Assembly: GCF_022664465.1 (NCBI RefSeq)
Contig: NZ_JAKREV010000001.1
Span: 930,001 to 994,000, forward strand
Origin: Sphingomonas hankookensis
GTDB lineage: Bacteria; Pseudomonadota; Alphaproteobacteria; Sphingomonadales; Sphingomonadaceae
Length of the DNA: 64,000 bases
Direction: 5' to 3'
Positions 53,301-62,188 of the stretch are shown piece after piece. The translations under genes and the position numbers were made by a program. Each line of letters starts with the position of its first letter. The first letter of the stretch is position 1. The notes below the pieces were generated by a model. The model saw only the letters and a program-made list of their open reading frames with translations, did no database searches and was not told the DNA's origin.

Positions 53301-55851
53301 TCGCATCATCACGCAGGCAGAGTCTCCCCCGCACCCGCGGGGATCCACCCGAAACGGGCCGCTTGATGCGTTGCTCGGACATGTCTCCCCCGCACCCGCG
53401 GGGATCCACCCGTCGCGCTGCTGGCCTGCATCAAATTCTAAGGGTCTCCCCCGCACCCGCGGGGATCCACCCTTTCCATCAGCGCCACCAGCTGCGCCGT
53501 GCGAGTCTCCCCCGCACCCGCGGGGATCCACCCGCAAGCTGGCCGCCGCCACCGCCGCAATCGGCGTCTCCCCCGCACCCGCGGGGATCCACCCCAGCCA
53601 AAGTCGCCAGCAATTCGCAGATTGGCGTCTCCCCCGCACCCGCGGGGATCCACCCAATGATGCGCGAGGGGGCAAGGATCGGTCGCGGTCTCCCCCGCAC
53701 CCGCGGGGATCCACCCTATGCCGACCTGATCGTCGCACTGTGGGGCGGGTCTCCCCCGCACCCGCGGGGATCCACCCTGAACACCAGCCGCACCGGCCTG
53801 CTGTCCACCGTCTCCCCCGCACCCGCGGGGATCCACCCTTCCGCGAAATCGGCGTGCGCGCGTCCATCTAGTCTCCCCCGCACCCGCGGGGATCCACCCG
53901 TCATCCGCAAGGACACCGAAATCACGATCCCGTCTCCCCCGCACCCGCGGGGATCCACCCGAGCCTTTCAAGGAATGGCAGCAGCAGCAGGAGTCTCCCC
54001 CGCACCCGCGGGGATCCACCTTGAGCATGCCGGCGGCGGCGTCCTCATACTCCGTCTCCCCCGCACCCGCGGGGATCCACCCCGCACGGTGAAAGGCGAT
54101 GACCAGGCGGCTTTGTCTCCCCCGCACCCGCGGGGATCCACCCTGATTGCGGCGGCGCGTCGATGCGCGGAGCGAGTCTCCCCCGCACCCGCGGGGATCC
54201 ACCCTGGCCTTTGGTCTTATGGGGCAGTTTGAGGGCGTCTCCCCCGCACCCGCGGGGATCCACCCTGATCGCCGTCGCGACCGCATGGGCGAAGGGTGTC
54301 TCCCCCGCACCCGCGGGGATCCACCCGGCGCGCTGTCCTTCGCGTGGAACGAATCCCCGTCTCCCCCGCACCCGCGGGGATCCACCCCGGGCCGCGATAC
54401 TTGGCTTTGCGTAGCGCGGGTCTCCCCCGCACCCGCGGGGATCCACCCGCCACCGGGTATCAGAACCGCTTGGCCGAAGGGTCTCCCCCGCACCCGCGGG
54501 GATCCACCCGAGCCAGACGGCTGCGCCTACGCTATAGGTATGTCTCCCCCGCACCCGCGGGGATCCACCCGTGCTGGTCCGTCCGTGGTGGCAGAACCAC
54601 CAGTCTCCCCCGCACCCGCGGGGATCCACCCTTTCGCGATTTCCTCAAGAACGGAATAGACGCGTCTCCCCCGCACCCGCGGGGATCCACCCGCCTCGGC
54701 TTCGTCCTGCCGGCCCTCGCCGATGTCTCCCCCGCACCCGCGGGGATCCACCCGTCGAATCCGGTCCTTCGCGGGTACTCTCCGGGTCTCCCCCGCACCC
54801 GCGGGGATCCACCCCGAGAAGATGATCGATCGCGCGCCTGGTGCGCGTCTCCCCCGCACCCGCGGGGATCCACCCTTGGCGTTGCACAGCGCGACGATGT
54901 CCTGCGCGTCTCCCCCGCACCCGCGGGGATCCACCCGCGGCGAAAGGGGCCATCAAGGCGGCGATGACGTCTCCCCCGCACCCGCGGGGATCCACCCCAG
55001 GCGCTCACCGCTGATATCGAATTGGACGAGTCTCCCCCGCACCCGCGGGGATCCACCCACAAGATCAGCGTCGACCTGCCGGGCGTGCCAGTCTCCCCCG
55101 CACCCGCGGGGATCCACCCGATCAAGTGGTTGGACGCAATCGGCCACCCCAGTCTCCCCCGCCCCCGCGGGGATCCACCCCGTATTAGTATCGCGTTTGA
55201 TCCGCCAGCGCGGTCTCCCCCGCCCCCGCGGGGATCCACCCGGCGCGGGGGATCACAAGCGGTATATGACGCTGTCTCCCCCGCCCCCGCGGGGATCCAC
55301 CCCCCAAGGTCCGGCGATGAAGCCGAGGAACCCGGTCTCCCCCGCCCCCGCGGGGATCCACCCGCGACGAAGGGCGCGCCGATCGGTACCGAGGTGTCTC
55401 CCCCGCCCCCGCGGGGATCCACCCCCTCCTGTTGGATGGTGAAGGCTACCGGACCGGTCTCCCCCGCCCCCGCGGGGATCCACCCAGGTCGCGCGCGAGC
55501 GCGGCTGAACAGTCCCCGTCTCCCCCGCACCCGCGGGGATCCACCCTTCCTCAGCATCCGTCCGGAATTTCTCATCGTGTCTCCCCCGCACCCGCGGGGA
55601 TCCACCCTGCGGGCGTGGATCGTGGCGACCTTCGTTGATGTCTCCCCCGCACCCGCGGGGATCCACCCTACGGGTCTGGATCGTCGGCTGCGGGTTTCGA
55701 GTCTCCCCCGCACCCGCGGGGATCCACCCCGGACGCAAGGTCACACGGCGGCAGGTATCGCGTCTCCCCCGCACCCGCGGGGATCCACCCGTTTTCGCTG
55801 ATGCTTGCGGCTTCCCTAACGGGTCTCCCCCGCATCCGCGGGAATTTACCC
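50333..55851 (+). CRISPR. Type I-E CRISPR array, 91 repeats and 90 spacers
   Basis: Repeats are 29 bp and spacers 32 bp. Repeat starts fall exactly at 50333 + 61n for n = 0 to 90; checked at every tenth unit and at each variant. Repeat positions 1-11 are GTCTCCCCCGC, 12-15 ACCC and 16-29 GCGGGGATCCACCC. Positions 6-11 pair with 16-21 to give a 6-bp stem and 4-base loop for Cas6e. The last repeat (55823-55851) is degenerate (CATCC in the loop region and GGGAATTTACCC at the end), which marks the leader-distal, oldest end. Six consecutive repeats (55152-55485) have A12>C. One (52224) has C15>T. Three (51736, 52773, 53993) have A, G and T at position 29. All 90 spacers read differ from one another. 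Confidence 0.98.
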
Positions 55852-56083
55852 CTTGCCCCTGCGAACTGACCCAATCGCGAATCACATGGATAAACCGATC
55901 ATAGAACCGGTATGACACCTAAACTAGGTCGAGCTGTCCCCATAGTTTGTATGCCTCCGTTAAATCCATTACCAAAATAATACCTTGCCACCCCGCTTCG
56001 GTCATAGGTATGCATGTCGTATTATATTGACAACAAGCTACGCTCCGCAAAGCCCACCAGCGCCACAGTGAGAGAGCAAATCC
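55852..56083. promoter_or_regulatory. A+T-rich region between array and TonB receptor
   Basis: These 232 bp are much richer in A+T than the rest of the window and hold no convincing gene. They should carry the promoter of the receptor/symporter/murQ/gntR operon. ATACCT (55980-55985) and AGGTAT (56006-56011) form an inverted pair around a GC-rich stretch, and a TTGACA lies at 56027-56032 without an obvious -10 partner. A GntR operator here is possible but unproven. Confidence 0.45.
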
Positions 56084-58819
56084 ATGGCCCAGTCGTTCCG
56101 GCACACCATCGCCCTCGCCGCGCTCACCATTGGCCTTTCGCAGATGCCCACCGCCGCGATCGCACAAGACAATGCCCCGGCCCGGGCGACACCTGACGCT
56201 CCACCCGAAGGCGAGATCGTCGTTACCGGTACGCGCATCCCGACACCCGGCCTCGTATCCAGCAGCCCGGTCGCGTCGACCGGCGAACAGCAGATACGCC
56301 TGCAGTCGGCGCTGACGATCGAGGATTTCTCCACCAAGCTGCCGCAGTTGTCGGGCGGCGTGCGGCAGGGTTCGCAGGGGAGCGATGCGTTTGGGGCGCA
56401 GGTGCTGGAACTGCGCAATTTCGGACAGAGTCGCTCGCTGGTGCTGATCGACGGCACCCGCGCGGCACCGTTCAGCTTTCGTAATTCGGTCGACGTCAAC
56501 GCCATTCCCGCGTCGCTGATCAAGCGGGTCGATGTGCTGACCGGGGGTGCTGCCGCCGTGTACGGCGCCGATGCGGTGGCGGGCGTCGTCAACTTCATCC
56601 TGAACGACGAGTTCGAAGGGGTGCGCGGCACCGCCGCCAGCCGCTTGTCGTTGCGCGGCGGCGCGCAATATGGCGGGTCGGTGATGCTGGGGCTGGGCGT
56701 CGGGGATCGCGGCAATCTGGTGTTTGCCGCCGACTATACCCAGCGCGACGGTATCCTCGCGCGCCAGCGCGACTGGGCGGCGACGCCGAACCAGACCATT
56801 CCCAGCATCGGCGGCGTGTTCACCGATGTGGCGAGCGGGCGGCGGTTCGGCTTCACCGATGCCGGCACGTTCACCACCAGTCCGTCGGCGACGTCGAACA
56901 TCTCGGGCAGCTATCCGCTGGTGTCGCCATTGAAGCGAATCAACCTGGCCGCGCTGTACAAATACGACATCGCCCCGGCGGTCGAACTCTATGGTCGCGC
57001 GATGTTCACCAATGCCCGGACCGAAGAGACAGGCACGCCCGGCGCGCAGCCGGCCAGCGTCAGCCGCACGGTCGGCATCAATGCGACCAACCCGTTCCTG
57101 ACCGACGCGATCCGCAGCCAGCTGACCTTTGTCAACGGCGTGGCGCAGGTGAACGTCAGCCGCTCGCTCGCCGAACTAGGGCTGATCACCTATCGCACCG
57201 AGCGCGACACGTTGCAGCTGCAGTCCGGCTTACGCGGGCCGTTGACGGGTTCGCTGCAGTGGAACGTCTATGCCCAATATGGCCGTTCGATCGAAAATTC
57301 GCTGATCGGTGGCGACGGACTGGTGGCGAATGCCAGCGGGGTCAACAATTTCGCCTCGATCGTCAACACGGTCGACATTTTCGGTCCCGACCGCCCCGGT
57401 ATCGCGGCTGCTTTGGGCAGCCCGATCAACGGCTTCAACCGCAAGCGTGACCAGTTCGTCACCGCCGCGACGGTCAGCGGCACGCTGGACGACCTGTTCA
57501 CCCTGCCCGCCGGGCCGATCGGCTTCGCGGCGGGCGTCGAATATCGCCGCGAAACCGCGAGCATCCAGCAGGACAGCGCGCTCATCAGCGGCAACACCTA
57601 CCGGCAGGGCGTGCAGGCCGCCTATACCGGATCGTTCGACGTGAAGGAGTTGTACGGCGAGCTGCGCGTGCCGTTGATCCACAATACGCCGTTCATCCGC
57701 CAGTTCGATGTCGGCGGCGCCTATCGCCTGTCGGATTACGACCTGTTCGGCACCCATGGCACATGGAAGGTCGAGGCGAACTGGGCGGTCGACCGTAACC
57801 TGCGGCTGCGCGGTACGTACCAGCGCGTGCTGCGTACCCCCAATTTCGGCGAGTTCGCTGCCAGCACCTCGTCACTGCCCTTCAGCAGTCTGGTGACCGT
57901 CGACCGGCTGCGGCCGCGCTATGGCGGCGATCCGTGCGTGATCGGCACCGGCAACCCCGCGCAGTGCGACCGGCTGGGCGCACCGGCACAGGGGTCGGTC
58001 AATTCGACTGCCGCCAGCTATCTGACCGGCAACTACTTCTATGGCGGCAATCCCGATATCCAGCCGGAAACCGGCTTTACCAAGACGATCGGCGGCGTAC
58101 TGACGCCGACCTTCCTGCCGGGCATGAACGTGACGGTCGACTGGTACGAACTCGACCTGCGCGGCGCCGTGGGCGTGATCCAGCCGATCGCGGCGATCAC
58201 CAGCTGCTACATCACCAATCCGACCGCCGGCAATCCGCTGTGCAATCTGGTGACGCGCAATGCCGATGGCAGCTTCAAGGACGCGTTCGTCAACAACCAG
58301 AACCTCGGCCGCCTGCTCCAGCGCGGGCTGGACGTCGCCGCCAGCTATACGCTGCGTCCCGAATGGATGGACGGTATCGGCCTGCGCGCCAGCTATCAGG
58401 GCAATATCGTCACGTCGTACCTGATCCAGGCGAACCCGACGGTGAACGCGGTCCAGTGCAAGGGCACGTTCGGCGCTACCTGTTCCAGCGATGGTACGAC
58501 ATTGGTACAGCCCGATTACCGCCACACCGCCGGCATCGGAATGCTGTTCGACCATGGCGTGATCCAGTTCGACTGGCAGCGGATCGGCAAGGTAAAGTCG
58601 AGCGCGTCCGGATCGACCGAGACGATCGGCGCGCAGGACACGTTCGACCTGTCGGCGTCGCGCGATTTCACCCCGGCAATTACGATGAGCGCGGGCGTCT
58701 ACAATTTGCTCGATCGCCGTCCGCCGCGCGTGTCGGCCGGCGGCGTCTTCAATACCTTCCCCGACACCTATGACATTCTCGGCCGCACCATCGGGTTCAC
58801 GCTGACGGCGAAGATGTAA
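56084..58819 (+). CDS. TonB-dependent outer-membrane receptor
   Basis: A 911-residue receptor. The signal peptide ends at A-A-I-A-Q-D (about residue 28). The plug starts with G-E-I-V-V-T-G-T-R-I-P and contains L-R-N-F-G-Q-S-R-S-L-V-L-I-D-G-T-R and V-L-T-G-G-A-A-A-V-Y-G-A-D-A-V-A-G. The C-terminal barrel ends in G-F-T-L-T-A-K-M. It is separated by only 5 bp from a sodium:solute symporter, which is itself coupled to murQ and gntR. The obvious cargo is therefore N-acetylmuramic acid, a muropeptide or another amino sugar, though the sequence does not fix the ligand. Confidence 0.93.
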   Translation: MAQSFRHTIALAALTIGLSQMPTAAIAQDNAPARATPDAPPEGEIVVTGTRIPTPGLVSSSPVASTGEQQIRLQSALTIEDFSTKLPQLSGGVRQGSQGSDAFGAQVLELRNFGQSRSLVLIDGTRAAPFSFRNSVDVNAIPASLIKRVDVLTGGAAAVYGADAVAGVVNFILNDEFEGVRGTAASRLSLRGGAQYGGSVMLGLGVGDRGNLVFAADYTQRDGILARQRDWAATPNQTIPSIGGVFTDVASGRRFGFTDAGTFTTSPSATSNISGSYPLVSPLKRINLAALYKYDIAPAVELYGRAMFTNARTEETGTPGAQPASVSRTVGINATNPFLTDAIRSQLTFVNGVAQVNVSRSLAELGLITYRTERDTLQLQSGLRGPLTGSLQWNVYAQYGRSIENSLIGGDGLVANASGVNNFASIVNTVDIFGPDRPGIAAALGSPINGFNRKRDQFVTAATVSGTLDDLFTLPAGPIGFAAGVEYRRETASIQQDSALISGNTYRQGVQAAYTGSFDVKELYGELRVPLIHNTPFIRQFDVGGAYRLSDYDLFGTHGTWKVEANWAVDRNLRLRGTYQRVLRTPNFGEFAASTSSLPFSSLVTVDRLRPRYGGDPCVIGTGNPAQCDRLGAPAQGSVNSTAASYLTGNYFYGGNPDIQPETGFTKTIGGVLTPTFLPGMNVTVDWYELDLRGAVGVIQPIAAITSCYITNPTAGNPLCNLVTRNADGSFKDAFVNNQNLGRLLQRGLDVAASYTLRPEWMDGIGLRASYQGNIVTSYLIQANPTVNAVQCKGTFGATCSSDGTTLVQPDYRHTAGIGMLFDHGVIQFDWQRIGKVKSSASGSTETIGAQDTFDLSASRDFTPAITMSAGVYNLLDRRPPRVSAGGVFNTFPDTYDILGRTIGFTLTAKM

Positions 58820-58824
58820 GGGCG

Positions 58825-60396
58825 ATGCACCTGCCCTTCTCGCTGGCGGACTGGCTGGTCATCGCCGCCTATCTGTTGCTGCTGATTGCCGGGGGGTGGA
58901 TTTTCACCCCCCGCAAGACCGCGTCGGCGCACGACTATTTCCTTGCCGGCGGTAATGTGCCGGCATGGCTGGCGGCGGTGTCGGTGCTGTCGGCGACGCA
59001 GTCGGCGGCGACGTTCCTCGGCGGGCCGGACTTCGGCTATGGTGCCGACCTGACCTATCTGACCGGCAATATCGGCGGGCTGCTGGGTGCGATGTTCGTA
59101 GCGCATGTGATGATCCCGCGCTTCTATGCGATCCGCGCGACGACGGCATACGAGCTGCTGACGATGCGCTTCGGCATCCGCGCGACGCGCTGGGCCGGGG
59201 GCATGTTCCTGGTCGGGCGGGTGTTTGCCGGCGGCGCGCGCGTCTATCTGGCGGCGATCGCGCTGGCGATGGTCATCACCGGATCGGTCGACGCGACCGG
59301 CATCCTGATCGCCGCCGCGCTGCTGGTCATCGCCAGCGTGTTGTTCACCTTCATCGGCGGGTTGAAGTCGGTGCTGTGGAACGACCTGGTCCAGTTCGTT
59401 GTGTATCTCGGCTCGGCGATCGCGGTGCTGGTGTTCCTGCGCCTGTCGATTCCGGCGTCGAACGAAGCGATCGTCGATGCGCTGCGCAATGCGCCCGGCG
59501 GGGTCGACAAGCTGCGACTGTTCGACCTGTCGATCGACCTGTCGCGCCCCTTCTCGTTGCTGGCGATCCTGACCGGCATCACCCTGCTCTACATCGCCAA
59601 TGCCGGCATGGATCAGGACACGACCCAGCGGCTGCTGGCGTGCAAAGATGCGAAGACCGGCGCGCGCGGCCTGTATCTGTCGGTATTCGCGACGATCCCG
59701 ACGGTCGGACTGTTCATCGTCATCGGATTGTTACTGCACGTCTTCTATAACCGCCCCGACCTGATGGGCGGTGCCGCCGCGACCGCGGGCCAGGCGTTCG
59801 GGGGCGAGAAGATCAGCATCTTCATGCACTATATCCTGACCGAATTGCCCGGCGGTTTGCGCGGGCTGGTGACGATCGGCATCTGTGCGGCGGCGGTCGC
59901 GACGACCAATTCGGCGCTGAACGCCATGTCGTCGGTGCTGGTGCAGGATTTCTATCGCCCGTGGCGCGAACGGCGTGGGAGCGTGGCGGAGACGCATTTC
60001 GTGAGCGCCGGACGCGCAGGCATGGGGGTGATCGGCCTTGCCATGCTGGCGATGGCGGTCGCGTCCTATTATTGGCAGCGGCACAGCGACATGGGTCTGC
60101 TGGAGTTCGCGTTGCAGGTGATGGTGTTCACCTATGCCGGGCTGCTCGGCGTCTATTTCACCGCGCTGTTCACCGCACGCGGCACGACCGGATCGGTGAT
60201 CGCCGCGCTGCTCACCGGGTTCGCGGTGATCGTGCTGCTCCAGCCCGGCATCGCCCGTGCGCTGGCGTTGCCGGCGGCGCTGACCGGCCTCGCCTTCCCC
60301 TTTCAACTGTGCATCGGCACCTTCGTCGCGTTCCTCGTCTGCGCCACTCCGGCGGGTACAGTCGGGCGCGGCCAACCGGACGGACTTCGCCCATGA
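58825..60396 (+). CDS. Sodium:solute symporter family transporter
   Basis: A 523-residue SSS-family inner-membrane carrier with about 13-14 helices. Family text includes D-Y-F-L-A-G-G-N-V-P-A-W near residues 32-43, the S-A-T-Q-S-A-A-T-F-L-G-G-P segment and Q-D-T-T-Q-R-L-L-A-C-K, matching the Q-R-x-L-x-A-K motif of the family. Related proteins import sugars, sialic acid or amino acids with Na+. It starts 5 bp after the receptor stop, and its own stop overlaps the murQ start (ATGA), which points to uptake of N-acetylmuramate or a related sugar across the inner membrane, without the phosphorylation a PTS would give. A separate kinase (11949-12818 is a candidate) would be needed. Confidence 0.88.
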   Translation: MHLPFSLADWLVIAAYLLLLIAGGWIFTPRKTASAHDYFLAGGNVPAWLAAVSVLSATQSAATFLGGPDFGYGADLTYLTGNIGGLLGAMFVAHVMIPRFYAIRATTAYELLTMRFGIRATRWAGGMFLVGRVFAGGARVYLAAIALAMVITGSVDATGILIAAALLVIASVLFTFIGGLKSVLWNDLVQFVVYLGSAIAVLVFLRLSIPASNEAIVDALRNAPGGVDKLRLFDLSIDLSRPFSLLAILTGITLLYIANAGMDQDTTQRLLACKDAKTGARGLYLSVFATIPTVGLFIVIGLLLHVFYNRPDLMGGAAATAGQAFGGEKISIFMHYILTELPGGLRGLVTIGICAAAVATTNSALNAMSSVLVQDFYRPWRERRGSVAETHFVSAGRAGMGVIGLAMLAMAVASYYWQRHSDMGLLEFALQVMVFTYAGLLGVYFTALFTARGTTGSVIAALLTGFAVIVLLQPGIARALALPAALTGLAFPFQLCIGTFVAFLVCATPAGTVGRGQPDGLRP

Positions 60397-61274
60397 ACAC
60401 CGAAACGCTCGATCCCCGGTTTCGCGATGTCGAACGCTGGCCGACCCATGCCGCGGTCGAAGCTATGCTGGAGGGGCAGATGGCCGCCATCGCCGCGCTC
60501 TATACCCAGATCGCCGCGATCGCCGATGCCGCCGATGCCGCCGCCGCCCGACTGGAACAGGGCGGACGGCTGGTCTTCGTCGGCGCAGGCACGTCGGGGC
60601 GGCTGGCAGTGCAGGACGGCACCGAACTGCACCCGACGTTCGGCTGGCCGAGCGAGCGCACCGCGTTCCTGATGGCGGGCGGCGCCGACGCGCTGACCCG
60701 CGCGCGCGAAGGGGCGGAGGACGATGCCGACGCCGCAGCACAGGATGTCGCCGCCGCCGGGGTCGGCGCGAACGACGTGATGATCGGCGTGGCGGCGAGC
60801 GGCCGCACCCCCTTCACCGTCGCCGCGATCGCCGCCGCCCGCACCGCCGGCGCGCTGACCATCGGCATCGCCAACAATGCCGACACCCCGCTGACCCAGG
60901 CCGCCGAGCATGTGATCGTCGCCGCGACCGGCAGCGAGATCATCGCCGGATCGACGCGGATGAAGGCGGGCACCGCGCAAAAGGCGGCGCTGAACCTGCT
61001 GTCCACCGCGGTCATGATCCGGCTGGGGCTGGTCCATGACGGGCGAATGGTGGCGATGCGCGTGTCGAACGCCAAGCTGCTGCGCCGGGCGCGGGCGATG
61101 GTACAGGAGCTGACGGGGATCGAGCCGCACGCCGCCGCCGATGCGCTGACGCAGGGCGGTAACGACATTCGCCGCGCGGTGCTGATCGCGCGCGGTCTGA
61201 GCCCCGACGATGCCGCCGCGCTGCTCGATTGCCATCATGGCCGGCTGGGCGCGGCGATCGCGGCATCGGCATGA
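60393..61274 (+). CDS. murQ: N-acetylmuramic acid 6-phosphate etherase
   Basis: Cleaves the lactyl ether of MurNAc-6-phosphate to give GlcNAc-6-phosphate and D-lactate in the cytoplasm. The 293-residue protein matches the E. coli length (298). The SIS-domain loop is G-A-G-T-S-G-R at 64-70. E78 in D-G-T-E-L-H-P is in the place of catalytic Glu83, and the second catalytic acid lies in the R-E-G-A-E-D-D stretch (105-111). The C-terminal signature is G-S-T-R-M-K-A-G-T-A-Q-K. It overlaps both the symporter stop and the gntR start (ATGA at each side). D-lactate produced here could be oxidised by Dld (12815-14509). Confidence 0.95.
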   Translation: MNTETLDPRFRDVERWPTHAAVEAMLEGQMAAIAALYTQIAAIADAADAAAARLEQGGRLVFVGAGTSGRLAVQDGTELHPTFGWPSERTAFLMAGGADALTRAREGAEDDADAAAQDVAAAGVGANDVMIGVAASGRTPFTVAAIAAARTAGALTIGIANNADTPLTQAAEHVIVAATGSEIIAGSTRMKAGTAQKAALNLLSTAVMIRLGLVHDGRMVAMRVSNAKLLRRARAMVQELTGIEPHAAADALTQGGNDIRRAVLIARGLSPDDAAALLDCHHGRLGAAIAASA

Positions 61275-62002
61275 CCCGCGCCATCGCCTGGCCGAGCAGC
61301 GACGAGGATACGCCGCTCTACCTGCAACTCGCGCGCAGCCTGCGCGACCATATCAGCGGCGGCGCGATCGGCCCCGGCGGCGCGCTGCCGTCCGAACGCG
61401 ACATCAGCGAAATGGCCGGCCTGTCGCGGGTCACGGTCCGCAAGGGCATCCAGCAGCTGATCGACGAAGGCATCGTCGTGCGCAAACAGGGGTCCGGCAC
61501 CTTCGTCACCCCCCGGATCGAAGCCCGCGGCGCGCGGCTGACCAGCTTCAGCGACGACGCGCGCGCGCGCGGGGACGCAGCGGGCGTGGTGTGGATCTAC
61601 AAAAGCTACGCCCTTCCGACCGAAGAGGAGGCAGCCGCGCTGGAGGTCGCGCCCGATACGCGGGTCGCGCGGCTCGGCCGGGTACGGCTGTCGGATGGCG
61701 ATCCGCTGGCGATCGAACATGCGGTGGTGCCGGCCGAATTCATGCCCGATCTCGATCATCTGCAGGACTCGCTGTACGCCGCGCTGGAGGCACATGGCTT
61801 CCGCCCGGTCGGCGGCACCCAGCGGGTGCGCGCCTCGCTCGCCACCGCGACCGAGGCCGGCATCCTTTCGATCGAACAACAGTCCGAAGTGCTGCGCATC
61901 GAACGCAGCACCCGCATCGCCAACGGCCGGATCGTCGAGTTCACCCGCTCGGTCTATCGCGGCGACCGCTATGAGTTCGTGACCGAGTTGAACGAAGGCT
62001 AG
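61271..62002 (+). CDS. GntR/HutC-family regulator of the murQ operon
   Basis: A 243-residue repressor-type regulator. The N-terminal winged helix-turn-helix covers about residues 14-80 (P-L-Y-L-Q-L-A-R-S-L-R, L-P-S-E-R-D-I-S, S-R-V-T-V-R-K-G). The C-terminal UTRA ligand-binding domain runs from about 95 to 235. UTRA-type GntR proteins such as NagR/YvoA bind amino-sugar phosphates. As the last member of the receptor/symporter/murQ cluster, with its ATG overlapping the murQ stop, it probably responds to MurNAc-6-phosphate, GlcNAc-6-phosphate or GlcN-6-phosphate and controls the promoter upstream of 56084. Confidence 0.9.
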   Translation: MTRAIAWPSSDEDTPLYLQLARSLRDHISGGAIGPGGALPSERDISEMAGLSRVTVRKGIQQLIDEGIVVRKQGSGTFVTPRIEARGARLTSFSDDARARGDAAGVVWIYKSYALPTEEEAAALEVAPDTRVARLGRVRLSDGDPLAIEHAVVPAEFMPDLDHLQDSLYAALEAHGFRPVGGTQRVRASLATATEAGILSIEQQSEVLRIERSTRIANGRIVEFTRSVYRGDRYEFVTELNEG

Positions 62003-62034
62003 TCCGCTCGACATTTCGGGCTAAGGCCGGGGCA

Positions 62035-62180
62035 ATGCAGCGTCTGAACATCGCCATCGCGGGATGCGGTGCGGCCGGATTGGCGAGCGCGCTGCTGCTG
62101 CTCTTTTGCCCGGCGATGCCATCGTCCGCTGGTTACACAGCGGGACTCGTACGATCTCACGCTCGCAGGGAACATCCCTT
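62035..62180 (+). pseudogene. Remnant of an FAD-dependent monooxygenase gene
   Basis: The ATG at 62035 has an AAGG upstream. It opens with a clean FAD Rossmann start, M-Q-R-L-N-I-A-I-A-G-C-G-A-A-G-L-A-S-A-L-L-L-L, typical of PheA/TfdB-type hydroxylases, but similarity stops after about 23 residues. The following frame is low-quality and runs antisense into the AAA+ ATPase gene. Short pieces in other frames (G-D-A-I-V-R-W-L; Y-D-L-T-L-A-G-N-I-P) might be further debris. An internal deletion or rearrangement between 62100 and 62180 is likely. The extent of the fragment is uncertain. Confidence 0.45.
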
Positions 62181-62188
62181 CAGCCTGG

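Noticed and set aside
50281..55904. Many long open frames on both strands across the array, with repeating SPAPAGIHP and PRGCGGD peptides
   Set aside because: These are translations of the CRISPR repeat in different frames. The 61-bp period is not a multiple of three, so the peptide motif cycles through frames; no start sites or codon logic support genes.
29188..56083. Prophage or integrative element carrying the defence genes
   Set aside because: No integrase, transposase, tRNA target, direct-repeat ends or phage structural genes were seen at either edge within the window.
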